Shown piece by piece: positions 1 to 7,053 of a stretch of DNA of 21,662 nt. The notes below the pieces were generated by a model. The model saw nothing but the letters and a program-made list of their open reading frames with translations. It had not been told where the DNA came from and searched no databases. The translations under genes were made by a program, and so were the position numbers. Source of the DNA: Vulcanimicrobiota bacterium (GTDB lineage Bacteria; Vulcanimicrobiota; Vulcanimicrobiia; Vulcanimicrobiales; Vulcanimicrobiaceae); assembly GCA_019245275.1 (NCBI GenBank), contig JAFARW010000176.1, positions 1 to 21,662 of the forward strand. The letters are read 5' to 3'. Positions within the stretch are counted from its first letter, which is position 1, and each line of letters starts with the position of its first letter.

Positions 1-483
1 CAACCTCTTGCGCTTGGCAGTCGCGATCAGATAGCCGTGTGCATTCTTGACGTCCGCGCCAAGCGCGCGGAAAGCGTGCTCGTGCATATCGGTCGCGCGC
101 GTCCCGAGCACACAGCCGCCCGGCAACGGAACTTCGGCTCTCCCAAAGCGAGCCAGGAGCGGACCGACGAGATCGAACGATGCCGCGAGCTTTCTCACGA
201 GGGTGTACGGAGCGCGATGCGATGCGACGTTCGATGAATCGATCGTTACCGTGCCGTCGCCTTCGTATCGAAGCCGCGCACCGAGCGCTTCCAAGAGGGA
301 CCACATGACGGACACGTCGGTGATGCGCGGCACGCGATGCAGCGTCACCTTTCCTTTTGCCAGCAGCGCGGCGGCCATGATCGGAAGCGCGGAGTTTTTC
401 GCGCCGTGCGCCGGCACCGAGCCCTCGAGACGCGCGCCGCCTTTGACGCGCAATGTCGTCTCCAGGCGATCGAGCGTATTCAT
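1..483 (-). CDS. murA: UDP-N-acetylglucosamine 1-carboxyvinyltransferase, N-terminal part (cut by window edge)
   Basis: MurA transfers enolpyruvate from PEP to UDP-GlcNAc, the first committed step of peptidoglycan synthesis in the cytoplasm. The 161 visible codons begin MNTLDRLETTLRVKGGARL and carry the GAKNSALP motif near residue 28, which contains the substrate-binding Lys-Asn pair. They also carry GPLLARFG and LPGGCVLGTRATDMH, with the catalytic Cys that fosfomycin alkylates and the following Arg. The ATG at 483-481 overlaps the TGA of the preceding gene (ATGA), which fixes the start and implies translational coupling. One oddity is that the stretch usually reading K-x-R-A-S before GPL reads KLAAS here, so an Arg conserved in the family (Arg91 in E. 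coli) appears to be Ala. The C-terminal two thirds lie outside the window. Confidence 0.93.
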   Translation of the reverse strand, partial: MNTLDRLETTLRVKGGARLEGSVPAHGAKNSALPIMAAALLAKGKVTLHRVPRITDVSVMWSLLEALGARLRYEGDGTVTIDSSNVASHRAPYTLVRKLAASFDLVGPLLARFGRAEVPLPGGCVLGTRATDMHEHAFRALGADVKNAHGYLIATAKRKRL

Positions 484-899
484 CCGATCGCTTCGCCCTG
501 CAGCGTTTGACCGTCGTATGGACCGCCGCTGATCTTGAGCGCCGCTCCCGACCCCGCCGGGATCATCTCCATTTCAAATGAAACGTCGTCGCGCAGTGCA
601 GCCATGACCGCTTTATTTTCTACAGCAACGCCTGAAAAGCGCCGTCCATCGGGGGCGGTTATTCGAACGCGACCATCGGAGTAGAAACCCGCATACAACG
701 GTCCACTCGTTGTGCGCACGCGATAGTGCCGCGCATCGGCATCGGCGACTTCCGTGATGAAGTTCGGGATCGTTTCTCTGCGCGGCTTTGCGGGCGTCGA
801 ACTCTCCCGTGGTGTTGTCGTCACTTGCAGAAAGAGATTGAGTCCCGCAATCTCTAGTGCGATTTCGCTCAGGACCGCCCAACCCGCCGGTCGCCGCAT
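480..899 (-). CDS. Conserved-position hypothetical protein between atpC and murA
   Basis: I do not recognise this 139-residue protein. It begins MRRPAGWAVLSEIALEIAG, an amphipathic or weakly hydrophobic start. A Pro/Thr/Ser-rich linker at about residues 27-45 follows. The rest (about 46-139) is a beta-rich stretch with repeated short strands and turns, such as SGPLYAGFYSDGRVRI and SGGPYDGQTLQG. No catalytic motif is visible. It starts 47 bases after the atpC stop codon and its stop overlaps the murA start by 4 bp, so it is cotranscribed. In Bacilli small proteins of unknown role (YwzB/YwmB) sit in the same place, but I see no similarity in sequence. The hairpin at 907-927 covers its likely ribosome-binding site (GAAGGG, 7 nt from the ATG). 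Coding status is supported by the tight junctions and the lack of a competing gene. Confidence 0.72.
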   Translation of the reverse strand: MRRPAGWAVLSEIALEIAGLNLFLQVTTTPRESSTPAKPRRETIPNFITEVADADARHYRVRTTSGPLYAGFYSDGRVRITAPDGRRFSGVAVENKAVMAALRDDVSFEMEMIPAGSGAALKISGGPYDGQTLQGEAIG

Positions 900-906
900 G
901 GCGCCA

Positions 907-927
907 CCCTTCGGCGCCGCCGAAGGG
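907..927 (-). promoter_or_regulatory. Perfect inverted repeat masking the ribosome-binding site of the gene after atpC
   Basis: Two 9-base arms, CCCTTCGGC and GCCGAAGGG, are separated by 3 bases with no mismatch. Read on the minus strand, the 3' arm ends in GAAGGG, the best Shine-Dalgarno candidate for the ATG at 899, at 7-nt spacing. There is no T-run after it, so it is not a classical intrinsic terminator. It could lower translation of the downstream genes, or protect the atp mRNA end after processing. The structure is seen directly. The role is inferred. Confidence 0.6.
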
Positions 928-948
928 CTTCCGCCGCGCTTACTGTGC

Positions 949-1353
949 TTAGTGGTGAGTCAGCCGAAGCTTCGCATTAGCAAAGTCGATGATCGCTTGC
1001 TCGCGAGCAAAGGCGGCCGGATCGGCAGCGCTCTTTTGCCGCTCCAGTGCTGCACTCAGCTCGTTGCGCGCTTCCGCGGGATTGACATCCTCGAAGCGCA
1101 AGGCACGGTCGACGAGAACCGTCACACGATCGGGAAGCGCTTGCATGAAGCCTTCTCCCGTTGCAAGCTCCAGGCGGTTGCCGCCGCTCTTATTCGCGCG
1201 CAAGACCCCGGGCCGCAACGCGGTTAAGAACGGCGCGTGATGCGGCAAGATCCCTTCCTCGCCTTCCGTTCCAACGGCGATGACGAGCTCGGCGTCGCCT
1301 TCGAAAACGACTTCGGTCGGCGTGATCAGCTTGAACGGAACGGTACCTGCCAT
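949..1353 (-). CDS. atpC: F1Fo ATP synthase epsilon subunit
   Basis: Epsilon is part of the central stalk of the F1 sector and can inhibit ATP hydrolysis. The 134-residue protein has the usual N-terminal beta-sandwich (PFKLITPTEVVFEGDAELV, then GEEGILPHHAPFLTALRPGV). It has a C-terminal helical hairpin beginning near LRFEDVNPAEARNEL. Length and motif order are normal for the family. Its ATG is 3 bp after the atpD stop. It closes the structural atp gene set, in the order B-E-F'-F-H-A-G-D-C. Confidence 0.95.
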   Translation of the reverse strand: MAGTVPFKLITPTEVVFEGDAELVIAVGTEGEEGILPHHAPFLTALRPGVLRANKSGGNRLELATGEGFMQALPDRVTVLVDRALRFEDVNPAEARNELSAALERQKSAADPAAFAREQAIIDFANAKLRLTHH

Positions 1354-1356
1354 GAT

Positions 1357-2877
1357 TTAGCTGCCGGCGCCTGCGCTCGCGGTCATCTTTTCCGCGTTTT
1401 CTTTGACTTCATCAATGCCGCCAGCGTAGAAAAACGCTCCCTCGGGTAACGAGTCGACTTTGCCTTCGAGCACTTCTTTAAAGGAAGCGATCGTGTCGGC
1501 GATCTTGACGTACTTGCCGGGACGACCGGTGAACTGCTCGGCGACAAAGAACGGCTGCGAGAAAAGACGCTGGATGCGGCGCGCCCTGCCGACCGTGATC
1601 TTGTCTTCCTCGGAAAGCTCCTCGACGCCGAGAATCGCGATGATATCTTGCAGGTCGCGATAGCGCTGCAGCGTTTCTTGCACGCCGCGCGCGACGTCAT
1701 AGTGCTCTTCGCCGACAATTTTTGGATCGAGGATGCGTGAGCTCGAAGCGAGCGGATCGACCGCCGGATAGATTCCCAGTTCCGAAATGGGGCGCGAAAG
1801 TGCGGTCGTCGCATCGAGATGCGCGAACGTCGTCGCTACCGCCGGATCCGTGTAGTCATCGGCCGGTACATACACCGCTTGCACAGATGTGATCGAGCCC
1901 TTTTGCGTCGATGTGATGCGCTCTTCAAGGCGCCCCATGTCGGTCGCGAGCGTCGGCTGGTATCCGACGGCGGACGGCATTCGATTCATCAACGCCGAGA
2001 CTTCCGAGCCCGCCTGTAAGAAACGGAAGACGTTGTCCATGAAGAGGAGTACATCCGCGCCTAACTCGTCGCGGAAATATTCCGCCATCGTGACGCCCGT
2101 TTGAGCGACGCGAAACCGCACGCCCGGCGGTTCGTCCATCTGCCCAAAGACGAGCGTCGTCTGCGCGAGAACGCCCGACTCTTTCATTTCGAGCCAGAGA
2201 TCGTTGCCTTCGCGCGTTCGCTCGCCGACGCCGCAGAATACGGAGAAGCCCTTATGGACCGTTGCGATATTGCGGATCAGCTCTTGAATCAGAACGGTCT
2301 TCCCGACGCCCGCGCCACCGAAGAGTCCGACTTTGCCGCCACGCGTGTAGGGTGCCATCAGGTCAATGACCTTAATGCCGGTCTCGAAGATTTTCGGCGT
2401 CGGCTCTTGCTGCGCGAACCCCGGCGCCGGGCGATGGATCGGCCACTCGGCGGCCGCCTTCACCGGCTGATTCGAATCGATCGTCTTTCCGAGGACGTTG
2501 AAGATGCGCCCTAAGGTGCCTTCACCGACCGGAACGCGAATCGGTCCGCCGATCGGCGTCACGACCGCGCCTCGCACGAGACCGTCCGTCGATGCCATGG
2601 CAAGGCAGCGCACCTGATTGTTGCCGAGCTCATCTTGAACTTCGAGTACGACGTCGCGCGGCTGCATCGCAGTTCCGCCAAGATCGACGCCTTCCGCGGC
2701 CGGCGCGCCGGCCACGCCGTTCCCCTGCCGATGCGTATCTTCGTTGACGCGCACGGTGAGTGCATCATTGATTTCCGGCAGTGCTTCTACGGGAAACTCA
2801 ACGTCAACGACGTTCCCCAAGACCTGCACGACCTTGCCGGTCGCTTTTTTACTCTTGCTTTCAGCCGCAGCAGTCAT
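1357..2877 (-). CDS. atpD: F1Fo ATP synthase beta subunit (catalytic)
   Basis: Beta carries the three catalytic nucleotide sites of F1. The Walker A motif GGAGVGKT lies at residues 187-194, the catalytic Glu is in GVGERTREGNDLW (Glu219), and the Walker B strand is DVLLFMDNVFRF. The epsilon-contacting DELSEED loop appears as EELSEED. At 506 residues it is about 30 longer than usual. The extra length sits mainly in the N-terminal barrel, about residues 46-73, a Gly/Ala-rich stretch (NGVAGAPAAEGVDLGG) before the conserved VVLEVQDELG strand. There is also a short Lys-rich leader. The ATG at 2877 has AAAGGA upstream. The catalytic residues are intact, so it should be active. Confidence 0.97.
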   Translation of the reverse strand: MTAAAESKSKKATGKVVQVLGNVVDVEFPVEALPEINDALTVRVNEDTHRQGNGVAGAPAAEGVDLGGTAMQPRDVVLEVQDELGNNQVRCLAMASTDGLVRGAVVTPIGGPIRVPVGEGTLGRIFNVLGKTIDSNQPVKAAAEWPIHRPAPGFAQQEPTPKIFETGIKVIDLMAPYTRGGKVGLFGGAGVGKTVLIQELIRNIATVHKGFSVFCGVGERTREGNDLWLEMKESGVLAQTTLVFGQMDEPPGVRFRVAQTGVTMAEYFRDELGADVLLFMDNVFRFLQAGSEVSALMNRMPSAVGYQPTLATDMGRLEERITSTQKGSITSVQAVYVPADDYTDPAVATTFAHLDATTALSRPISELGIYPAVDPLASSSRILDPKIVGEEHYDVARGVQETLQRYRDLQDIIAILGVEELSEEDKITVGRARRIQRLFSQPFFVAEQFTGRPGKYVKIADTIASFKEVLEGKVDSLPEGAFFYAGGIDEVKENAEKMTASAGAGS

Positions 2878-2900
2878 TTCACTATTCCTTTATCTCGTGG

Positions 2901-3770
2901 CTACGCCTTAGCGAGTGCTTCCGCACCGCTGACGATTTCTAATAACTCTTTTGTGATCGCAGCTTGACGCGCGTTGTTCATGTGGACCGTCAATTCGTCG
3001 ATTAACTTGCCGGCATTGTCGGTCGCATTGTTCATCGCCACCAGCTGAGCAGCAAAGAAGGCGGCGTCGGTCTCCAGCATGGCAGCGAAAAGCGTGAACT
3101 CGAGGTACTTCGGCAGCAATCGCGAGAGCACGAATTCCGGTGAAGGCGCAAATTCAACGGCGCCGCGTGGACCCGCTTGCGCCTTCGCTTCGTCGCGCGC
3201 CGACGGCTCGACGGGTACAAGCGTTCGCGCATACGGGCGCTGCACCATCATCGATATCATCTGCGCGGAAACCAACGTGATATCGGAGATTGCTCCACGA
3301 TCGAAGTCTTCGGTGACGCGCGCCGCAACTTCACGCGCCGTCGAGATTTTTGGCTGCGCGCTCAAGGGCCACGTCGGGCGGTCTGGCTGTCCAAGGCGAC
3401 GGACGGCGTTACGCGCTTTGATGCCGACGCTGTAAAAGAGCGCGTCGGAATGCGAGTTGCGATACTGCTCTGCTTCGCGGATGATGTTCGCGTTGAACGC
3501 GCCCGCTAAACCTTTGTCGGCCGTCATCAGGATCACGCCGGATGGTGCGCCGCTACGCCCCGGCTTCATAAAAGGATGGTCGACGCTCGAAACATTCACC
3601 AGCAGATCGCGCAGCATCTCGTCGAGCGTGTCCGCATAGGGACGCGCCTGTTTTTTGGCCTGCTCGGCGCGTCGAATCTTGGCCGCTGCAACCTGCTTCA
3701 TCGCCTTCGTGATTTGCTGCGTGTTGCGTAGCGAGCGAATGCGGTCGCGCAGATCTTTGAGCGCTGCCAT
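2901..3770 (-). CDS. atpG: F1Fo ATP synthase gamma subunit
   Basis: Gamma is the rotating shaft of F1. The N-terminal helix has the standard start (MAALKDLRDRIRSLRNTQQI, then TKAMKQVAAAKIRRAEQ). The central fold contains VILMTADKGLAGAFNANI, matching the family's SDRGLCGGFN region. The C-terminal helix ends with NNARQAAITKELLEIVSGAE, the conserved gamma signature. The length of 289 residues is typical. It sits 10 bp after atpA and 23 bp before atpD. Confidence 0.96.
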   Translation of the reverse strand: MAALKDLRDRIRSLRNTQQITKAMKQVAAAKIRRAEQAKKQARPYADTLDEMLRDLLVNVSSVDHPFMKPGRSGAPSGVILMTADKGLAGAFNANIIREAEQYRNSHSDALFYSVGIKARNAVRRLGQPDRPTWPLSAQPKISTAREVAARVTEDFDRGAISDITLVSAQMISMMVQRPYARTLVPVEPSARDEAKAQAGPRGAVEFAPSPEFVLSRLLPKYLEFTLFAAMLETDAAFFAAQLVAMNNATDNAGKLIDELTVHMNNARQAAITKELLEIVSGAEALAKA

Positions 3771-3780
3771 CAGCCGTTAC

Positions 3781-5280
3781 CTAGAATGATTTGTTGTACT
3801 CCTTGACCGCTTCTTCCAATTTTGCAATCACGTCGTCCGCAAGTTGGCCGCTAGACGCGATCGATCGCGGAATGTCCTCATACTTCGCATGCAGGGAGTC
3901 GACGAAGCCGCGCGCCCATTCTTGCAAGCGATCCGTCGGCACGTCCATCACATAGCCGTTCGTCGCGGCCCAAATGATCGCAACCTGATCTTCCATCGGT
4001 TGCGGATCGTATTGCGGCTGCTTGAGGAGTTCGGTCAATTTTTCTCCGCGCTGCAGTTGCATCTGCGTCGCTTTATCGAGATCGCTCGCAAGCTTCGCGA
4101 AAGCCGCCAGGTCACGATATTGTGCCAACTCGAGCTTGAGCCGTCCGGCTACGCTCTTCATCGCCTTCGTTTGAGCATTGCCGCCGACGCGCGATACCGA
4201 TAGACCGACATCGACCGCCGGACGGATCCCTTGAAAGAAGAGTTGCGGCGTCAGATAGATCTGTCCATCGGTGATCGAGATCACATTTGTTGGAATGTAG
4301 GCGGCGAAGTCGCCGGCCTGCGTTTCGATGATCGGCAGGGCGGTCAGCGAGCCACCGCCGCGCGCATCGGAGAGCTTTGCGGCCCGCTCCAAAAGTCGCG
4401 AGTGCAAATAGAAGACGTCGCCGGGATACGCTTCGCGACCCGGCGGACGGCGCAGCAACAGCGACATTTCACGATATGCCTGCGCGTGTTTCGTCAAGTC
4501 ATCGTAGATGATCAAGACGTCTTTGCCTTGGTACATAAACTCTTCGCCCATCGCGCAGCCGGCATATGGCGCCATCCACTTTAGTGCGGCAGCTTCCGAT
4601 GGTCCGGCAGCGACGATGGTGGTATATTCCATCGCGCCGCGCGATTCGAGTATCTGCGCAACTGCGGCCACGGTCGAATTCTTTTGACCGATTGCAACGT
4701 AGATGCAGATGACGTTCTTGCCGCGCTGGTTGATGATCGTATCGAGTGCGATCGCGGTTTTGCCTGTGCTCCGATCGCCGATGATCAGCTCGCGTTGCCC
4801 GCGACCGATCGGAATCAACGCATCGAGCACGCGAATGCCGGTCTGCAGCGGTTGTTTGACAGGCTGGCGGTCGACGACGCTCGGCGCGACATTTTCGATC
4901 GTCCGAAATTGCGTCGCGTTAATTGGCCCCTTGTCGTCGATCGGTTGACCGAGCGGATTGACGGTTCGTCCGAGCAACGCATCGCCCACCGGGACCGACG
5001 CGATGCGCCCCGTGCGACGCACTTTGTCGCCTTCCTGGATTTCCGTGTCGGGGCCCATGATGACGACGCCGACGTTGTCCTCTTCCAAGTTGAGAACGAC
5101 GCCTTGAAGCCCGTTTGGAAATTCAACAAGTTCCGAGGCGCGCACCGCATCTAGCCCGTACACGCGAGCCAAGTTGGCCCCGACCTCGATGACCGTGCCG
5201 ACCTGGTCCTCTTGAATCTCGCTCTTAAAGCTCGCGATCTGCTGCTTTAAGATGCCTGCTATTTCATCCGCATTAATCAT
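3781..5280 (-). CDS. atpA: F1Fo ATP synthase alpha subunit
   Basis: Alpha forms the non-catalytic nucleotide sites and supplies the arginine finger to beta. Motifs are the N-terminal beta-barrel, the P-loop GDRSTGKT at residues 168-175, GQKNSTVAAVAQ, the Walker B strand DVLIIYDDLTKHAQAYRE, and the arginine-finger region VGLSVSRVGGNAQTKAMK. The length of 499 is normal. The P-loop has Ser171 where nearly all bacterial and mitochondrial alpha subunits have Gln (GDRQTGKT). The C-terminal helical domain is complete. The ATG overlaps the atpH stop by 4 bp (ATGA). Confidence 0.97.
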   Translation of the reverse strand: MINADEIAGILKQQIASFKSEIQEDQVGTVIEVGANLARVYGLDAVRASELVEFPNGLQGVVLNLEEDNVGVVIMGPDTEIQEGDKVRRTGRIASVPVGDALLGRTVNPLGQPIDDKGPINATQFRTIENVAPSVVDRQPVKQPLQTGIRVLDALIPIGRGQRELIIGDRSTGKTAIALDTIINQRGKNVICIYVAIGQKNSTVAAVAQILESRGAMEYTTIVAAGPSEAAALKWMAPYAGCAMGEEFMYQGKDVLIIYDDLTKHAQAYREMSLLLRRPPGREAYPGDVFYLHSRLLERAAKLSDARGGGSLTALPIIETQAGDFAAYIPTNVISITDGQIYLTPQLFFQGIRPAVDVGLSVSRVGGNAQTKAMKSVAGRLKLELAQYRDLAAFAKLASDLDKATQMQLQRGEKLTELLKQPQYDPQPMEDQVAIIWAATNGYVMDVPTDRLQEWARGFVDSLHAKYEDIPRSIASSGQLADDVIAKLEEAVKEYNKSF

Positions 5281-5822
5281 TTCGTTGCTCCAAATAGTAC
5301 TCTGCTTAATTCGTCTAAGCGGCCGGCGACCGAACCATCGATGCGCCGATCGCCCATCATGATCCGAACTCCGCCAATCAAAGTCGGATCGATTCTTTGT
5401 ATAACCTCAAAGCGCGATCCGTAACGCTCCTCGAGGTCTTTCACTAAGACGTCCAGCTGCTTCGGCTCGAGTTCTAGCGCGCTCGTAACCGTTAACGGTC
5501 GCGCGCCGCGCGATTCCATCTCTTGCTGCCGGTATTGCTCGACGACCTCGCGCAGCAGCGACTCCCTCCGCTTGCGCACGAGGAGCAAGACGAGGTGCAG
5601 CGCCAGTTCGTGCGTCTTGCCCGAGAAGGATGCGGTCAATACGCGCTCTTTCTCTTTGCGATCGATCACCGGCGCGATAAAAAACGCGCGCGTCTGCGGA
5701 TCCGAGAGAATCGCACTGCTGAGGGCGAGCAGATCGCGACCCACATCGTCAACGGCTTCCTGCTCTTGAGCGAGCGAGAACACCGCTTGGGCGTAGCGAC
5801 GCGCGAGCCGTTCGTTCGCCAT
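5277..5822 (-). CDS. atpH: F1Fo ATP synthase delta subunit
   Basis: Delta joins the peripheral stalk (b and b') to the top of F1. The N-terminal helical bundle starts LARRYAQAVFSLA, the usual opening of OSCP/delta proteins. The C-terminal part has the family signature IDPTLIGGVRIMMGDRRIDG followed by SVAGRLDELSR. The length of 181 is typical. It overlaps atpF by one base (TGATG) and atpA by four. Confidence 0.94.
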   Translation of the reverse strand: MANERLARRYAQAVFSLAQEQEAVDDVGRDLLALSSAILSDPQTRAFFIAPVIDRKEKERVLTASFSGKTHELALHLVLLLVRKRRESLLREVVEQYRQQEMESRGARPLTVTSALELEPKQLDVLVKDLEERYGSRFEVIQRIDPTLIGGVRIMMGDRRIDGSVAGRLDELSRVLFGATK

Positions 5823-6310
5823 CAGTTTTGCGCTCGCTGGACGAATCGCAGGAACCCGGCGACGATGCGCGCGTTGCGCGCGGCGTCGATCTTTTCGGCC
5901 GCCTCAGTGCGCGCAAGCGCGAGAGCTCCGGATGCGAGCTCGGCGCGCAGTTTATCGCGCGCCGCAGCGCGGGCCCGCCGCAATTCGCCTTCCGCGTTCC
6001 GAAGCACGCGCTCCCCCGCTTCTTTGGCTTGCGCCAGCGCCGTTTGGCGCTCGCGCTGCGCCTGCGCAAGCGCGCGTTCCCGAATCGCATTCGCATCCGC
6101 TTGCGCACTCCCCGTGCGCGCTTGCAATGCCTCGAGTGCGGCCTTGGCTTCATCGCGACGTCGCTCGGCGAGTGCGATCTCATCATTCTTCGATTTCTGC
6201 GCAGCCATGATCAGCGGAATCATGAATCTGCGAAAGAGCCACATCAGCACCCCGATGAAGAGGATTGAAGAAATGACTTGGCTCCAGGTCGCGATCGCTT
6301 CGTAGTTCAC
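5822..6310 (-). CDS. atpF: F1Fo ATP synthase b subunit
   Basis: This is a peripheral-stalk protein of 162 residues. One N-terminal membrane helix (about residues 10-27, ISSILFIGVLMWLFRRF) is followed by a long Ala/Arg/Glu-rich coiled coil typical of b subunits (for example AQAQRERQTALAQAKEAGER). The start is GTG at 6310, overlapping the stop of the upstream b'-type gene (GTGA). Two different b-type genes in tandem imply a b/b' heterodimeric stalk. Which copy is b and which is b' is judged by position and by the N-terminus, so the labels could be swapped. Confidence 0.88.
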   Translation of the reverse strand: MNYEAIATWSQVISSILFIGVLMWLFRRFMIPLIMAAQKSKNDEIALAERRRDEAKAALEALQARTGSAQADANAIRERALAQAQRERQTALAQAKEAGERVLRNAEGELRRARAAARDKLRAELASGALALARTEAAEKIDAARNARIVAGFLRFVQRAQN

Positions 6311-6738
6311 GACGCTGCCTCGGTCAGCGTGCGTTCGACCATCAGATCGGCAAGCTCGCGCACCGTCGAACGACTGCGTTCGCGCGCCGCTTCGAGCTCG
6401 GATGCCGCATCGCGATGGGCCGCTTCGATGATCTCGGTCGCACGCCCCGAGTAGTCTCCAGCAATCGCTGCGCTTTCATTCGATGTTTCGGCCCTCGTCT
6501 TCGAAAGCACGCCTTCCGCCTCGCGGCGCGCTGTCGCGCGCGTCGCTTCGGCTTGCGCTTCTAAGTCCGCGGCCTGCTCGCGATAGAGATCGTAGTGTGC
6601 GACTAAGCTGTTGATGTACTCCCGGCGCTTGCGAATCGCATTGCCGACGGGCTTCAAAAACACGACGTTCAACACCGCAAAGAAAATTGCGAAGTTGATT
6701 AACTGCACGAAGAACGTCCCGTCGAGTTTTAGAAACAT
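6307..6738 (-). CDS. atpF': F1Fo ATP synthase b' subunit
   Basis: This is the second peripheral-stalk protein, 143 residues. It has a short leader MFLKLDGTFFVQLINFAIFF and one membrane helix (about 8-28), as in b and b' proteins (DxTxxxQxINFxI). An acidic and basic coiled coil rich in Ala, Glu and Arg follows (for example EAQAEATRATARREAEG). It lies 8 bp after atpE and overlaps the next b gene by 4 bp. The order c, b', b, delta matches that of cyanobacteria and some other lineages with split stalks. Confidence 0.87.
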   Translation of the reverse strand: MFLKLDGTFFVQLINFAIFFAVLNVVFLKPVGNAIRKRREYINSLVAHYDLYREQAADLEAQAEATRATARREAEGVLSKTRAETSNESAAIAGDYSGRATEIIEAAHRDAASELEAARERSRSTVRELADLMVERTLTEAAS

Positions 6739-6746
6739 CTACTTCC

Positions 6747-7031
6747 TTAGTGGCCCGCCGGTATGTGCGAGAGCAGCGTGGGCACCTTTGCGACGACCAG
6801 CAGCAAATAGAACGCGATGCCGATCGAGATGATCGGGAACGCCTCCAGAATGCCGACGCCCAAGAAGAGAAATGTGAAGATGTTGGGACGGGCTTCCGGT
6901 TGTCGCGCGATCGCCTCGACGGCTTTCGATGCGACGATGCCGTCGCCAATTCCGGAGCCGAACGCGACGCCGGCCATGATGATGCCGAAGGCGATGAGCG
7001 TTGCAGCTACGACTAAGCTTTCAGAAGTCAA
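6747..7031 (-). CDS. atpE: F1Fo ATP synthase c subunit (proteolipid ring)
   Basis: The c subunit forms the ion-driven rotor ring in the membrane. The 94-residue protein has two membrane helices joined by the conserved polar loop ARQPEARPN. The Gly-rich packing motif GVAFGSGIGDG is in helix 1 and the ion-binding carboxylate is Glu63 in GVGILEAFP of helix 2. Glu63 is followed by Ala rather than Ser/Thr, and helix 1 lacks the extra Gln of sodium-coupled rings, so proton coupling is more likely. The start is TTG at 7031 with a strong Shine-Dalgarno sequence four bases away. A short tail (SHIPAGH) extends past helix 2. Confidence 0.95.
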   Translation of the reverse strand: MTSESLVVAATLIAFGIIMAGVAFGSGIGDGIVASKAVEAIARQPEARPNIFTFLFLGVGILEAFPIISIGIAFYLLLVVAKVPTLLSHIPAGH

Positions 7032-7035
7032 GTGA

Positions 7036-7043
7036 TCACCTTT
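7036..7043 (-). promoter_or_regulatory. Strong ribosome-binding site of atpE
   Basis: On the minus strand the sequence AAGGAAAGGTGATCAC directly precedes the TTG start of atpE. AAAGGTGA lies 4 nt from the start codon. It is the clearest Shine-Dalgarno sequence I noticed in the atp cluster, which fits the need for many more c subunits than other subunits, and it supports the TTG start. Confidence 0.65.
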
Positions 7044-7053
7044 CCTTGCTAAG

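Noticed and set aside
5523..6305. Plus-strand open frame of 260 codons opposite atpH and the b gene
   Set aside because: It is a low-complexity Ala/Arg/Ser translation, the shadow expected opposite GC-rich coiled-coil genes.
6747..7031. Possible sodium-driven c ring
   Set aside because: Glu63 is followed by Ala and there is no helix-1 Gln outside the RQPE loop, so the sodium ligand set is missing.
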